Notes under the pieces: model-generated
The model's database searches: none
What the model saw: the letters and a program-made list of their open reading frames with translations, nothing else
Told to the model about the DNA's origin: nothing
Source: Hoplostethus atlanticus
Taxonomy: Eukaryota > Chordata > Actinopteri > Trachichthyiformes > Trachichthyidae
DNA length: 64,000 nucleotides
Reading direction: 5' to 3'
Assembly (NCBI GenBank): GCA_034670405.1
Contig: JAXDDX010000001.1
Coordinates: 705,501-769,500, forward strand
Shown here: positions 34,639 to 48,285 of the stretch, piece by piece
Layout: the number at the start of each line of letters is the position of its first letter
Numbering within the stretch: position 1 is the stretch's first letter
Made by a program: the position numbers and the translations under genes

Positions 34639-36109
34639 CCTCTTGTTCTCTGCTTTTCTCCCTTTTCCTTTCTTTCTTTCCTTATTCCCTTCTTTTATTT
34701 GGATGCTGTTACTGCTAGGCACTGTAAAAGGCTTTCTAATTGAGGCTTTGTCTCCTTTTTTCGAGAATGGCCCTGAATCAGCCTAAAGAGTGAAAGATCT
34801 GTGTTCTTTTGCATCAGCTGAGCTTGTTCTTGCTTGTTAATGAAACGTGGATGTTTAGAGTGAGATATAGCAGGTATAATGCTGCTGAGACTAAAACCTC
34901 AAAGAGAGATGTGTAGACAATGGACATTCGAAGCAACCACTAATACTCAACGCTGTGCTGACAGGCCCAAATTGCAAAGGCCCGTTGCATTTTTTAGGGT
35001 GTTCAACAAGTCAGCATGATGGGATAATATTTATTTTCATCCCCTCAAAGTCTCGCTGATGGCTGCAGTGATGCTTTCACATAAGAGGTTGTCAGATTCT
35101 TTGATGCTCCTACAGTTTATACCGACACGCAACACAAAGTCATACTTAAAACACAAAGCTCCTTACACTGGTGAAATGTTGTGCACGCCAATCATGCGTT
35201 TATGTAGGATTACTTTCAAAAGTAAGATAATAAGAAAAACAAAAAACAAATAATACTAAAATACAAGGGAAAAAATGAATATGAAACCTGCAATTGGACA
35301 TTAAACATAACAAAACTGAGAATTACAGCATTTGTCCATTTGTGACCTGACGATAATGGAAGTATGTAATGGAAATATGTAATATCTCCGTCATATGCTT
35401 CTACTTTCATTATTTCACCCATCTTAAGAAAAGAACGATTGGCAAATGGGAGCCAAAATCCTCTTTTAATGGAACCTCTCCTACTTGTGCAACAACCGAT
35501 CATTTTGCAGACTGTGGCTTTAAAACACAGTAGACTGGGACCCAGTGGCACAGCCTGGCACCATAACATGCACTTCTATTTTTGGGTTAAAGTCTTCCAC
35601 AGTTCCCCTCTATTGGCCTGGGACCAGTTTGAAAAATGTTTTAGAAGGGTACATGGAGGGGAAGTCCTTTTACTGATGCTTGGTGTAATTAGTACGTTTG
35701 GCTTTTTCAGAGAAGGTAGGGAGTTAGCAAAGTTGTTACCGTTACTGTTGATGAGTTTTATGTTGTGTCACTCATTTTCTTCATCAGACCTCCAATGAGC
35801 ATAAAACACATTGAAAGTGGGATTGATATTTAATTTTGACTACGGCTGTCCACCACTATAACATGTATTCTATCTGTTTTAAAATAGTAATTACATAGCA
35901 AAGTATCTTTTGGATATTTCATGCATTTCCCTTACAGGCACTTAATGTGACACATAGTGCTCATATCATATCATATCATTTGATTATATCTGACTTTAAT
36001 ATGTGATCTAGAGACACCAGTGGCTCAAACAACAGTCATTAGAGTCATTAGAGTCATAATACAATACGGAAATATGAATATAATGAACACTTCATCACTA
36101 TATCTAGTG
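28651..36109. other. No gene seen; simple repeats
   Basis: Long AT-rich span without identified genes. Holds a (CTTT)n tract at 28950-28984, AAAT/TTTA-rich stretches at 28890-28930 and 29590-29700, a poly-G run near 32092, and a pyrimidine-rich region at 34410-34690 including (TC)n at 34602-34635. Open frames over the pyrimidine tract are low complexity. Confidence 0.55.
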
Positions 36110-36330
36110 CAGGGGTGTCAAACCATGTGCCATGCAGGGCCGAGAGTCTGCAGCTTTTCCTTCCAACCGAACGCTACGCCAGGTGATTTCAGTGATTATC
36201 ACACCTTCAACCAGAAGGAAGTGCACAATAAAACACAGGCACCAGTCAGATGCAACAAAGCAATGTACCAATCAGGCCGCCAGTCTGTCTTTGGTTTGTC
36301 ACAGGCAGGTTAGTCATTTGTAATTCCAGG
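36110..36330. mobile_element. hAT-like short repeat (CAGGGGTGTC end)
   Basis: Begins CAGGGGTGTCAAACC and continues GTGCCATGCAGGGCCGAGAG, CTTTTCCTTCCAACCGAACG and CACACCTTCAACCAGAAGG. This order is typical of a widespread fish non-autonomous hAT. The right terminus was not resolved. Confidence 0.55.
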
Positions 36331-39300
36331 AAGTGACACATTTCACTTTCTATTCAACTCAGCTCCCCCAACACAGCAATAAAGGAAAAGTATTGAAGTT
36401 ATGTAAAAGGGCCTTCTGCTGAGTGCAGAAAGTGCTTACCATAGGTGAATTTATTGTTGGGAGGAAACACAAAGGGTTGCACCATGTGACTCACAGGCGC
36501 CCACCAGGGAGGGAGCAAGGGGGCAGTCAATCAACATGTGGCATGTCGACTTCTTTCAGAGCAGTAGAGTCTTTTGCATGACTGGAGCCCTTTGCCTAAA
36601 ACGTCATGGGGATGCTGTTCACTTGAACTCCAAATGGTCATGAAGGAATATGGAAGTATTGGACAAGGTCAAAGCTACTTGATGTTTCTTTGAGTTCCAG
36701 AAACTGTCAGCAAGAAGTAACAAAGGGTGACAGGTGCTCAGAAATAGTTCAGTAATGGCTTTTGACACAGCATGTGTTTAGTTCTAATACAGATTAAGTT
36801 GAACTGGTATCAGGCATGCACAGTATCTGTTGACTTACTTGTTCAGTCAATACGTTTCTTATCTCATGTTAGCTGCCTGGGCTGGGATTTGAAGATCTTT
36901 GTACAATTACAGTGGACCAAGTGTTCAAGCTCTATGAACCCATATATTTGAGCCATAATTTGAAACCAGCCTTTTGGCATAATTGTTGTATCAGAGATAC
37001 TGATTAGTGTCCATTGTGTCTGTCAACTGAGCCAAATAACAGATTTGGTCCAGATTGGGACGGTGCTCTTTATATCCGGAGCTCTGAAAGGATCAAGTGA
37101 CCCTTGCTTGTATCTATGGTAGCCCACTAATCACAAATTCTTTCTATGCTATGCTTGACTGTCCACTTAAACTGTGTGATTCCAAGTGTTTTAATTTAAT
37201 TAAATGTCCATATTAACCTTCAGCCTGCAAGCCAAACTCCATCAAACCTAAATTAGTTCCAAATTATCAGGAAATTGAGAGTAAAAAGAGAACAAAGTGT
37301 CTTGTTTTTTTGTCTACATTGTTGCAGTTTGGGAGACTGGTGGTGCGGGGGGGTGTCTGGCACTGATTCGTGCTACTTTCTATTTTGTGCTCAATTTTTT
37401 TTTCCACTGTATTAATTATGAGTATAAATACAGATCTCTGAAGGGTAGGGCTCGCTGATGAAAAATAGTGTTTCCACAACTCTCAAATTACACCATAGCA
37501 AAAGATCTATTTTCCTTTAATGTTTACAAACAATACAAATGGAAACAACATGCTGCACACCTAACAACACCTAAGCCCTTGTTACTCCGGATGGCATGAA
37601 GTGGCCATGACCTACGTTTTTCTTGCTCAAGGTCAGGGACCTTTTGTACCACAGCCCCGCCCACAGGAAAGCAAAATCCAAGAGATCTCATATATAGACC
37701 CTTTATTTCTCCTAGACACAGATGAGCTCTTTTCAACACTAAGATGAGACTAAAAGCATTTCCTCCTATCGTTCAAGTTCAACTCAAAATAAACAGCCAC
37801 ATATAAGCTCATGTTTATCTCACAAAAGTGTCATTTTACTCTCCTACGATTTGGATGCTTCTTCTCAAACATGCATAGTTTTCACATACTGCTGCATTTT
37901 CCTATTGAAGCCATGGGGGCAGCAGCCATATAGTAGCAGCTTATCATCATTATATATGTCACATGTTAGCATCTTCAAATTTATCTCATTAAGAGTTTAT
38001 TCTCTCTGATCTCCTCCTTGCTCCTGGGGGGGTTTAGGAGAAACATTTCAGATATAGGTGATCGCAAAATGATACAGAATTGAGATCTTCCCTTTCTTGA
38101 AAAAAAGGGATGAAGAAAAGATGACTCTGAGCAAAAAGAGTTTTCCATTGGACAGTGGTTGTTCTGATTCTTGTCCCGTGGCTCTATATTGAGCAGTTGA
38201 AATAACATCTTGGCGGATGGATGCACGGACACAGTCACACGAGCACACACAATACATACACACAAACTAACAGACGAAAATCTAAGAAACCATTTACAGC
38301 TTTGAACTTCATTCCAGGTGTGATGACACCTGCCACGTTCAGCTATTCTCTGCTCCGTTAGGATGTTTGAAAGAGGAAAAAAAAACGGAACAGTAGGAAG
38401 AGGCAGCGTAGGGTTTTACAGAATCACACCCCGGCGTCTAATGGTCCTGTGCTGCCACTTTCTCTCACGTTCACAAAATAATTCTTCGGTGTGTCCACTG
38501 TTCTCTATGGAGTGAAATGGGAAAACCTTTGCACCTTTGTGAGTAACAACGCTGTTTTTATAGCACGGTGCTCATTCAGTCTTCATACTGTAAATTACCT
38601 TAAAATTGCATCAGTATCAGAGTTAACTTGGTGTTAACTTGTGGTGTCTGTTTACTGGAGTCCCCAGCAGCGTCACCAAGCCAAAGAAAACTGTAATCAG
38701 CCACATAACATGGTGTGGCAACACACCATAAACACTTTCTTCAGCAAATATTCTCTTAGTCAGTTCAGACCTTGCTAATTAGTTGGTAGTGGAGAAATTC
38801 CTCGGCTGACAAGTTAACAAATGACAACAAATGATAAGTCACCTCCATCACCCTAGAGAACATGGCTTCACTTAATGTGGTTCAGTGGGACTATAAAAGT
38901 CTTAACATCAATGCCACGCTTTGGGCATTTTTAATGGTTGTGGTACCTGAAGAGTTCAGGACTCAATCACTCGGTTAGACTAATGTGTCAAACAGTATAT
39001 AGCGATAGGTGGATACACATTACAAGAAGAAGACAAGAAGACTGCAACAAAGAGCTGTTATCCCTGCTAAATGTTACGTAATTCATTTGAAGTTTGGGAG
39101 TTTTGTTCTGATGTTGTAAGTTTGAGGGACAGGATAAATCACAACAAAATCTTGCAATCATTTTGCACCATAATCATTTTATTATTAATTTGCTTTGTGT
39201 AATTTTCCATTTTTTCTTCCAGAAACTCTATTCTGGTTCAGAGACTTAAAATGATGTTTGTTTTATAAATATATAATGGATATGATATTGTCAAATGAAC

Positions 39301-40815
39301 CAGTGCAGCCAAATTACTTCAAAACCATTGTGTGGTTCCCAGGAACTGTATTGCGGTTACCCTGAAATAACCTCACAGAAATACCAGAGGAACATGACTC
39401 AAAGCTTACAAACTCGGCAAAGATGTCTTGTGACAGTTCATATTGAGTACGACTTTGATTTGGGGGAGGTTTAGACAGACAGTCGAGTAAATTCTCTTGG
39501 ACAGCATTTGGCGGTGGCTATTCAAAGTCGATGACGTTTGTCATCTGATAATGGATCCGGCAGGTTCATGGCTGGTACATGCCACAGGCTGATTTGACAT
39601 TGCTTGGCCAGATGAGTTTTATTTTATGTGGGGCCAAAGGACATGTAAAAATCCTCTCATTGCCTTGCACAGAAAGAAATAAGACAGGTTTTATGTCATG
39701 AGCCTTGCAGCAGTTACAGCTAAGGCAGTGAAGCCTGAATAAGATGAAAGCCAGATATCTAGCGGTTAACATCGGTGACATCACGGCAGAGGGGGGATTG
39801 CATCAGTTTCTTCAAACAGTCCTAATAAAATACCAGAGAAAGCCTGCTCTCCGTAGAAGAGAGTGGGCCCCTGAGAATCTGTTGACAGTACATTTGTAAC
39901 CACAACATCCACGTTTGGGCCCCGAAAAAGCCTCTCAAAGTTGTAGCTGCTGTAATGCTTTTCGCGGAGATAAAATGTTCTTTTCCCATTGGAGCATCAG
40001 ATGATCCAGGACAATGTCTCTATCCAGCTGAGATCTTGCTTGTCATGTAGTAATTTTCCTCATGACTCATGCATGCGCCGGTGTGCGGTGTGTTACGCCT
40101 TTATCAGGGTGTTGAAGGTATAAGCCGATACGCATAGGTGTTTCTCTGTGTCTTAGCCTTTTTCATTTGCATTTTCATGTGCTTGGTCTCTGTTTTTTTT
40201 AATGCCGCGAGAACACATTTTGTGGTCATCATCTTTCCTGTTTGTTTGCTTAGTTCAATTCCTGGCGTCCTAGAGCACCTGTGGTTGTTTGAGGATTCCT
40301 GAAGCACGTTTCTTCCTAGTGGCGATGTAGAAGTAGAAGTAGACAAGGCAGGTTGAGGGAATGTGGGTACAATAAAAAGGTAAATCATAAAACCTCATCA
40401 CAAAATAACTCATTGCATTGGATATCACAGGTTGATGATATATAACAGTGTGAGAGTATTTTTTGAGGGTGGAATTTTTCTTTAAGGATGTACCTACAGG
40501 ATCTCTTACTGTACCCTTCAGCATCCAACTAATCAATGCATATGAGTTTGAAGGCCATTGCATACTAGACGCAGATGTAATCCCTTAAGTTGTTTGTAGT
40601 GTTGAGGAGAAAGTAAACAAAGGGGGACCAGAAGGAGAAAATGTATCTTCAGGTTCAGATTGCTCCTGTAGAAAACAGCAATCCAGTCGATTCAGAACCA
40701 ACTTCCAAAAAATGATGAATCACTTGATCTCGTGACGTCATTTTTCAGTGTGTTGCAGCACATCAGACACGACCGACGAACAGCAAAACTTAGGTTGACC
40801 TTCTTGTTGGAGTTT
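36331..40815. other. No gene seen
   Basis: AT-rich, low in repeats. Scattered open frames to about 95 codons have no recognised motif. Confidence 0.55.
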
Positions 40816-40911
40816 CTTTTATTTTATCCTTATTTAACCAGGCAAGTTGGCTAAGAGCATATTCTTGTTTACAGCAACGGCCTGGGGGAGTCGTTGCGAG
40901 AGGAGTGAGGG

Positions 40912-40961
<50 letters not shown>

Positions 40962-41010
40962 GCATCTGGGAGCTGCCCTGCTACAACCGCAGTCTTATAC
41001 TGCTGGCCAC
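40816..41010 (-). mobile_element. SINE-like repeat with internal (CA)n
   Basis: On the minus strand it ends TTGCCTGGTTAAATAAGGAT followed by an A-rich tail, and upstream has GCCGTTGCTGTAAACAAGAA and ATGCTCTTAGCCAACTTGCC, a well-known fish SINE 3' body. The middle is expanded by a pure (CA)n microsatellite (40914-40959). The head is diverged. Confidence 0.6.
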
Positions 41011-41589
41011 TGAGCAGTTGGGGGGTGTTCAAATGTTAATATTGGCAATGGTTAATCTTGCACTTTATGTTCATTTTTACACATATACTCAACAGCATGC
41101 GGTTATTTTCTTACACGCCAGTTAAAATGTGCTGGTTCATGTTTTCCGTTCCATTACACTGGTATTCCCATTACGTGCTGTGTTATGGGTGAGTATCCCC
41201 CGGTCTCATATCACCAAGGGGCCTGTGTAGATCTATGATGTCACCAAGCCCCGCTCGCATGCCTTTGAAGTGTGATGCTGTGCACTCGTCCAATCCTATG
41301 AGCTGGCAGCTTTTACAACAACTTGGGTAATTATTTACAGGAGGAATTGTGGGACCTGCTAAAAATATCCCTTTTCCCTCCCTACAAGAGTTCCCTTGAG
41401 CTTTGAGAACAAGAGAGGAGGAAAGAGTGGGGAAGGGAGGCTATGAAGAGGTTTCTATTCTGTTTGGTTCTTTTTGGTGTCCTGAATATGAAAATTGACT
41501 GAAATCCATCGTTTTATGAAAATGTATAATATTGTGATTAACTTAAATTTTTGTTATGGCTGACATGTGATATTGATTCTCTTCTCACT

Positions 41590-41775
41590 TGCACCCCACC
41601 ATGCGAAGGTCAGAGTACATGGTCATGGGTATTTTGCTCAAGGACACTTCAGTAGGGTGGATGCTTGCCCACACAAGGCTTTAACCCTGGTCCTCCCAGT
41701 GAAGGAAGGCAAGCCACCCTCCTGCTACCATGCTCTTCTATATACTACATGCATTAGCAAAACAACATCCCCCAG
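41590..41775 (-). mobile_element. tRNA-derived SINE remnant
   Basis: On the minus strand CATGGTAGCAGGAGGGTGGC resembles a tRNA A-box region and CTGGGAGGACCAGGGTTAAA a decayed B-box (GGTTCGA). The body follows with GAAGTGTCCTTGAGCAAAAT, a common fish SINE word. Not a functional tRNA. Confidence 0.5.
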
Positions 41776-42179
41776 AACAGTGAGTGGGTGGTGACGTTAC
41801 AGGATGGATAATCAGGATTTCCTGCAACACTCATTTTTTTGTGGAATATATCATAAGTATATATATAAAACAAAATGCCATCATCCCATTTTAAATGTTC
41901 ATTTTGCAGCTTTTTTACGCCACCATTCAAGATTCAGGATTAAAAAGTTTACAATATACCAACCCTCCCTGGTACCCATTATTCATCCAATATAATAACA
42001 ACATGGCCTCGAAGCCATTTTCTACCACCGTCTCATAAATTGCGAACCACATTATTCACTGTCATGGGAAGAAGTCAGATGCTACCAGACACACACACAC
42101 ACTTAGGTAAAGACTACACATAATTTATAATTTATATTATATTATACATACAATTTTCCCCTTTTTTACTATATTTTTT

Positions 42180-42393
42180 TATAAAGTGCTCTTATTGTAA
42201 ATATTGTGTTGTTTTTTATATAGAGCTCTTAAAAACTGTGACATTGTAAATATTGTGTTGGTTATTGTAAATAGTGTGAACCTGTTATTTTGCACATTTC
42301 TGCTGAGCATTGCCACTTTGCATTTCACTACACACCTCGTGTGTGTATGTGACAATTAAACTTCTTGAATACTTGAATACTTGAATACTTGAG
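42180..42393 (+). mobile_element. Retroposon 3' end with (CTTGAATA)n tail
   Basis: A 3'-UTR-like run with GCACATTTCTGCTGAGCATT, TTGCATTTCACTACACACC and GTGACAATTAAACTTCTTG is closed by four CTTGAATA units (42364-42393). Such octamer tails follow LINE 3' ends in fish. Two copies of ATTGTAAATATTGTGTTG lie within (42194, 42243). Confidence 0.6.
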
Positions 42394-44231
42394 AGATTGT
42401 CAATCACTCTGTGAGTGGTCACTTACTATTCACTCTTTCATCTGCAGGCTAATCAGTTTGAAGTGGAAAGACAAAGCCTAACCTGCTTGCTATATTTTAA
42501 TACTACACCGAGTATTTGGACATTGACACATTGAGTTTGATCTTTAGGCTCCATGCTCATTACTTTGGATGTGAAATGTCACAATGGCTAAAGGTTGATG
42601 GGCAGACTGTCGGATCAGATGACACCCACCAGAGTCTTGATATCTTATAGTAATTGTAAGCTTCTGTTTCCATGCATTTCAATGCACATGCATGAAAGTG
42701 AAATGATCATGTTAGGACGGCACAATTCATGATAGACAGCAGAACTCTGTCGTGCTCCTTGAACACAAGACACTCTAAATATTGATGTGTGCAGGTTCAC
42801 CCACATGCTATTTTGGGCAGTGTCTGGTAGACGCCTTGTCTTGCCTGTGGCTTGTTGAGTTACATGAAGTCTAGTAGCTGTCACATCTGTTACTCATCTG
42901 AATATAGATTCTGGGAGTAGCAGTGCATAAAAATATAGCACAGCACTTAAATACCGGCTTTCATATGACAAGGTTCGGTAATAAATATATAATTTCTCAC
43001 AACCTGTTTACAAAATGACAGGGTGGTCCTTTCATATGACGTAGACTCGAAGTTTTGCTCAAAACAGTTACTGCTTTGGAGTGTGTTTCTCAAGAGGACC
43101 CCTTGACTCTATCACATGGGTTCATTATAGCGACAGACGTCAATTGATTCATTGCAAATTTTGAACAGCTTCTTGCATTTAGTCTTTTTTGAGTCTGCAT
43201 CTTTAAATAATTGAGAATCCTCTCATCTGAGGGACTAGATTGGAAAAAGCAGCGTCCCCCAAGTAAACTTGTGGCTATTTATCCAGCCTTGGTTCTATCT
43301 CTGAGAGTGTGGTATTGTCCAATAGCCTCAACAGCAATTGGCCCATGGACAATCATGTCAATTGTGTAAAAAAAAATACTCTCTAATTTATCTAATTTCA
43401 GTAATTTCCAATTGCTGGTTTTGACTTGTGTGAGCAATAGTGTGTTATGAATAAAAACGTACACCCCCTGATGGGCTCCATTGATAGCTGTTACAGTCAT
43501 ATCTTTACCCAAAAGAATGTAGAAAACCAAGAGCTTATTAAAGCTGCAGAATTGTCTGATTATTTCGGATTAAGAAAATTAACATTTTGATGAAGTGCTA
43601 TGAAAAGTTTTGCTATCAGTATGCATCATAATCAAAGATCAGCATCTGGTGCTTCACTTTTGCTCCGCAACTTGAGTGAGATAGAGGCTCTGTACTGTTG
43701 CACTAGTGTGGGTGTGTGTGTGTGTGCACTTGGAAATGGAAAGCGAATGTTGTTAAGGTCTAGAGGAGGTTGATTGATCGTTTTGGGGGAATGAGGTGTG
43801 TGCAATTCAAATTTCAACTAGCGTTCACAAAATGAGAGTTTCAGGTTTGTTTGCCAGGTTTCTCAAACAACAGATTCTGTACATTCCCATGGCGATGACA
43901 TATATATATATATATAATTATTATCAGTTTATCAGACTGTGATCTCAGCTCTTTGACTCCCTAGTTGGGAGTGAAATTCAGAAATCTCAGCACCTGTAAG
44001 TAATATATGAGTCACTGGTATTGATCAACAACCCAATCAACCCTATCAACCCCCCATAGATATATTATGGTCATTTTGTGCCATGGGGCAGTAAAAATCA
44101 TACTTATTGCCCCTTTAATGTTAGAAACTGAACTGTTAGCAAACCGCTTATAGCATATTACACACAAAGACTCACTGCTTATACAATAATTGTCTTTATT
44201 ACAGTACATTTGTATGTGTTATCTGATTATG
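42394..44231. other. No gene seen
   Basis: AT-rich DNA with a short (TA)n at 43903-43916 and a short (TG)n near 43712. No exon or TE recognised. Confidence 0.55.
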
Positions 44232-44517
44232 ATAGGTAGGTAGGTAGGTACTTTATTAATCCCCGGGGGAAAATTTCTGTGTAACAGCAGCCAGACATAG
44301 AGTAGCAATAAGAAATAAAACTACAAAGGAAATAATAAAAATAACAATAACGAATAAAAAAAGAAGCTTTATAAGTACAAGTACAAACATTATGCAAATA
44401 CAAAACATTATGCAAAAAGTAAAAACAATTTTCAATGGAAAAAAGTCCCGGGCGCAAGAAAGTGAATTGTGCCAAAAGTAAGAATGTGCAGTTGTAGTTC
44501 TGGGGGGGGGGGGGGGG
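44232..44517 (-). mobile_element. LINE 3' UTR and tail with poly-G tract
   Basis: (GTAG)n (44235-44250) joins ACTTTATTAATCCCCGGGGG AAAATTTC. On the minus strand this is the TTTTCCCCCGGGGATTAATAAAGTA end with a tetranucleotide tail. About 230 bp of A-rich 3' UTR follow (GCTGCTGTTACACAGAAATT). A run of 16 G residues lies at 44502-44517. Confidence 0.7.
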
Positions 44518-45602
44518 ATATAATCCAGGTTGCCAAGGGGCCAAAGAAAAAAGATTTAACTTCATACCCTATATGTCACCTTGCATCACTGTATCACAGC
44601 GGTTGGTACAAACTCATACAGTAGATGAAGAACCAGAAGTACGTTCTTCTTCTTCTTCTGTGTGATGTCATCGAAACTCATTCGCATTCAAAGAGAAGTT
44701 TGGGAGTTTTGTGAAAACATCTAAGATTTGAAGATTTATCGCTGAAGTTAACTCGTCAAAATAAAACAACTTTAACTTTCTTTTATTAATTAGAAATGTC
44801 TTTATGAAGAGGATAGAGGAGTGAAGTATCTTACTTTTTTGTGACTTTGGCTGTTGACGTCGGTGCTGTCGTGACTGGGGCGTGGTAAAAAGGATGGAAG
44901 GGCTTTTGTGTGTTTCTCTTAAAGTGATGCTGCCAAGGCTGCATATTCAGTGTTGACATTCTGGCTTTCTACACTTCTCTGTAGAACGTGTAGAAACTGG
45001 GCTGTTACTAGTACATGTTAACTAATAATAAAAATGTATAAACATTACAAGATAATCATGATATGTTTGGCAGTCAGCTGATGAAACAATTACCAAGCAC
45101 ACTTGATTTATTACATAATGAGCTTAAAGGAAAAAAAAAAAATCTATTTCAGTCACTCTCAATTGTATTGATCCAGCTGGTTGACTCAGCTATTTGTTAT
45201 TGGACTCTATTGGATCTGAGCTCAATCAATCAAACTTTTGACACCACCCCTGTCACCTTGAAGTCAGTCTTAAAAAAAGAAAAAGGTCTGCTCCTTCCTA
45301 CTCAATCATTTCTGTCTCTGCATGTCAGCAGGATGTCAGTCTTTGGAATTTAATGATGATGGCACACAGATACCATATATAGGTAAACAGGAAATAAGGG
45401 AGACACACAAAATGTAGGTCAGTGGATCTACGTTGTTAATAAACAGTTTTTTAGCACTGCAGTTTCTGTTTTGATTCTCACAAAACAAACTGGCTACAGC
45501 AGTTTTGGTGGGGTTAGCTAAAATAGCTTGACCCAGTGCGGCTGGTCATGCGTAGGTGTAGTATGAATCAAGGGCTCATACCTTTTTTAAGATATGTACA
45601 AC
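44518..45602. other. No gene seen
   Basis: AT-rich sequence. No features recognised. Confidence 0.55.
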
Positions 45603-45812
45603 CATTGATTTGGAATGTGGGAGGAAAGCCGAGCACCCGGAGGAAACCCAGGCGAAGCTGGGGAGGTATTATTTTCCTAAATTCCCCAAAGGGATCAATA
45701 AAGTTTCATCTTATCATGCAAACTTCACACAGAAAGGGCCGCGGATCAAACGCAGGTCCTTCTTACTGTGAGGCGACAGTGCTAACCCCCGAGCCGCTGT
45801 GCTGCCTCCCTT
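45603..45812 (-). mobile_element. tRNA-like SINE/retroposon interrupted by a LINE tail
   Basis: On the minus strand GGCAGCACAGCGGCTCGGGG GTTAGCACTGTCGCCTCACA contains an A-box-like head, GCGTTTGATCCGCGG matches a B-box, and CTTTCTGTGTGAAGTTTGCATG plus CGCCTGGGTTTCCTCCGGGT are the familiar fish repeat body. The body is split between GTTTGCATG and TCCCC by an unrelated 50-bp insert (see 45663-45716). Confidence 0.7.
45663..45716 (+). mobile_element. Short LINE tail nested in the SINE
   Basis: TTTTCCTAAATTCCCCAAAG GGATCAATAAAGTTTCATCT is the LINE 3' stem, AATAAA and tail. It sits exactly inside the GCATG|TCCCC body junction of the surrounding repeat, in the opposite orientation. It is an extremely 5'-truncated insertion. 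Confidence 0.65.
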
Positions 45813-48285
45813 GTGTTGTGTGAGATAAACCTTCAGTCGCTGCTGATGAGTTTTCATTTGTTTATTGAAGCTAATGAGCCAATTATGTGTAAATGCATTG
45901 ATTAAATACATCAGTGTCATACAGTAGTATGCACACAGAGTAATGTGATATTCACCACAATAAGCACAACAGAGTGGAACATTTTTATTGCGCTCCAATT
46001 AACAAATAAACACTGCAATCAGATAATACTAGCAGTAGCATCTGCTAAATTTAAGCTAAGAGTCACCACAAATGAAAACGGCTGCTTGCCCAGATGCATC
46101 ACAAGATTAATCTGTAACAAACCACTTGTGAAAAACTATCAATCCTCTCAACACAAAAGTAGTTGGGTGAAATGGTACCTATCGCTGTCTGATGAATGGT
46201 AGCTCTTGGTCTGGGGGCTGAATTTGCAATTACTTTCCTGTGGCTTCTCCGGTCGGACTGGTGCCATACACCTTTTGAAGGACGGAGAGGTGAATGCAAA
46301 AAAGCCTCTGTGATTTCTGCAGCCTGGCCCCTCCGGTCTTTGATGTATGAAGCCCCGTGCGAGAGCCCACTGCTACACATTCGTTTTCTCACCCATCTCT
46401 CGTCGCGTACCATCACTTTTCATGTGAAAGAGAAACAGGAACGTGGAACTCATTGCATTTTGAATCTCTTATTGTTAACATTTGTCAGCCCAACAGCTCT
46501 GTCAGTGCTGTGGAGTCGTTTTCCCTCGTCGCAGTCTTTCAGTCTTTGCTGCCCTAATTTTTGGTAATCCAACAGGTCGTGTATCACACTTGCTTACTTC
46601 AGAAGCACCGAGGAATGCAACTCACAGAGGCCTGTTAGCACTGAAATGTTCACAAGGTCTTCTTATGAATCCTTGCTGGTCTCAGGCTAAATAAGTGCGG
46701 CCTCATTTGAGCGGTGGTGAAAGGGGATAAGGGTACTTGGGCAAACTGCCTGCTGCTGTATCAAAGGAGAAAGCTGCCCTTGGTCTGTCGCTGTGACTCT
46801 CTCTCCCTCACATGACGGTTGGCATCTCAGTCAGTATTTACAGTCCTTCATTTACTTGCGATGTCGAGAAGTCAAGAACACTCCAGCAGATAAACATTTC
46901 CCTCCAATGATGGGTGCGCTTAATACTGACAACTCAAGGGCTGCTTAAAGCTCTGTACTCCAGGCATTTGTTCAGTTTGTTAAGCAGCAGTTAGTGGCTG
47001 CTGTATCTCCATCCACCTTAATCTAGCCTCACCTATGGGGAGTGAGTGAGTGCTTGTGGCTAAAGTGACTATCTGAACATCGAGCTAAAGCTCTGGAGCA
47101 GCACTATTTGATAAAGTTGTTTTATAATATTGGCTAGAGGAAATATTTATTTCAGATGAGAAAGAGGGGAGAAAGAAAACAGATGAAGCCAGTTGGCTAA
47201 AAAATAAAAGTCCCATGTAAAATAGAGTGGATCACTTTCCAGTTTATTTGTACTCCAACATCAGAATTACTTATTACACATTACAAAATCACGTATCTAA
47301 AATCAAAAGTTAATTTGACAACTTCAACTTTAGCTTTCCTTTCATATGCATCCGTGCTCCACTGTGCTTCCAGACACAGCACCCTGCATCCTGAATTCAC
47401 TGTCACCATTTTCAGGTCTTGCTGTCACCTTCCTCTTTTTTGTCTGCTATTCAACTCTAAGGTCTCATTGTAATAGAAATCGTGCAGCACAATAATAGCA
47501 CTTCATAGCTGCAAACAAAGCACTCATGGCTCTCTGTGCGACTTGTTTACATCTGAAACCAGTCCAGCGAATAGATGAGAAAGCCTATTTATAAGTCAAG
47601 TCCCACCACAATGGCAGAGGCTGCCCTTCTTTGATACGTCAGTCAAGCTGACAGACAGTGCTTATCTCCCAGTGAGAGAGAAATGGACTGAGGCCCCCTT
47701 CCCTCTGTCAGTTGATCCATACAGGAGAAACCCAGTGAGTCTCTCGGTAGTTCATCAGTTGCACATCACAGATAAGGCTATTGAGATGGGGGGATAAATC
47801 TCAGGGGAGCGCCCTGTGCAGTCCACAGTGCTCGGATCTCAAAACCTGTGTGTACAACTTGTCTGGGATCTGATCGCATTTGAGTTATAATTCACTTAAA
47901 CCGCTTTGACAGTCAGTTCCAAAAATTGCTTTTCTACTTCATCAAAAATGCACAAAAGATACTTTCACGGACTGACTAAGCATTTGAAGCATTCAGCAGT
48001 TAGTTGTTTAAGGCATAAACAAAAGGCTAGCCTGTAATTTGAGATACTGTTTTATTCTGAGACTGTCAATATGTGGTAGCTAATCCATTTTATGTGTATT
48101 TTGTAGCTGTACATTGTTGGTTTTCAATTGTATTACATATAAACATTGGACTATAGTTGGAAACAATTGTATACCCGTGATTAACGTGCTCAAAACAATC
48201 CTCATTCACCAGCCTGAGATTGGTTTTCCTAATCTTCTGAAACCACAATATTATTCTTTGCTTCTTTACTCAACACTCTCATAGC
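45813..48285. other. No gene seen
   Basis: AT-rich with no TE boundary recognised. Open frames near 46196-46567 overlap on both strands and show no domain. Confidence 0.5.

Noticed and set aside
34315..34786. Opposing 135- and 153-codon frames
   Set aside because: Both translate the same TC-rich tract (RERERE and SLSLSL), so they are low complexity.
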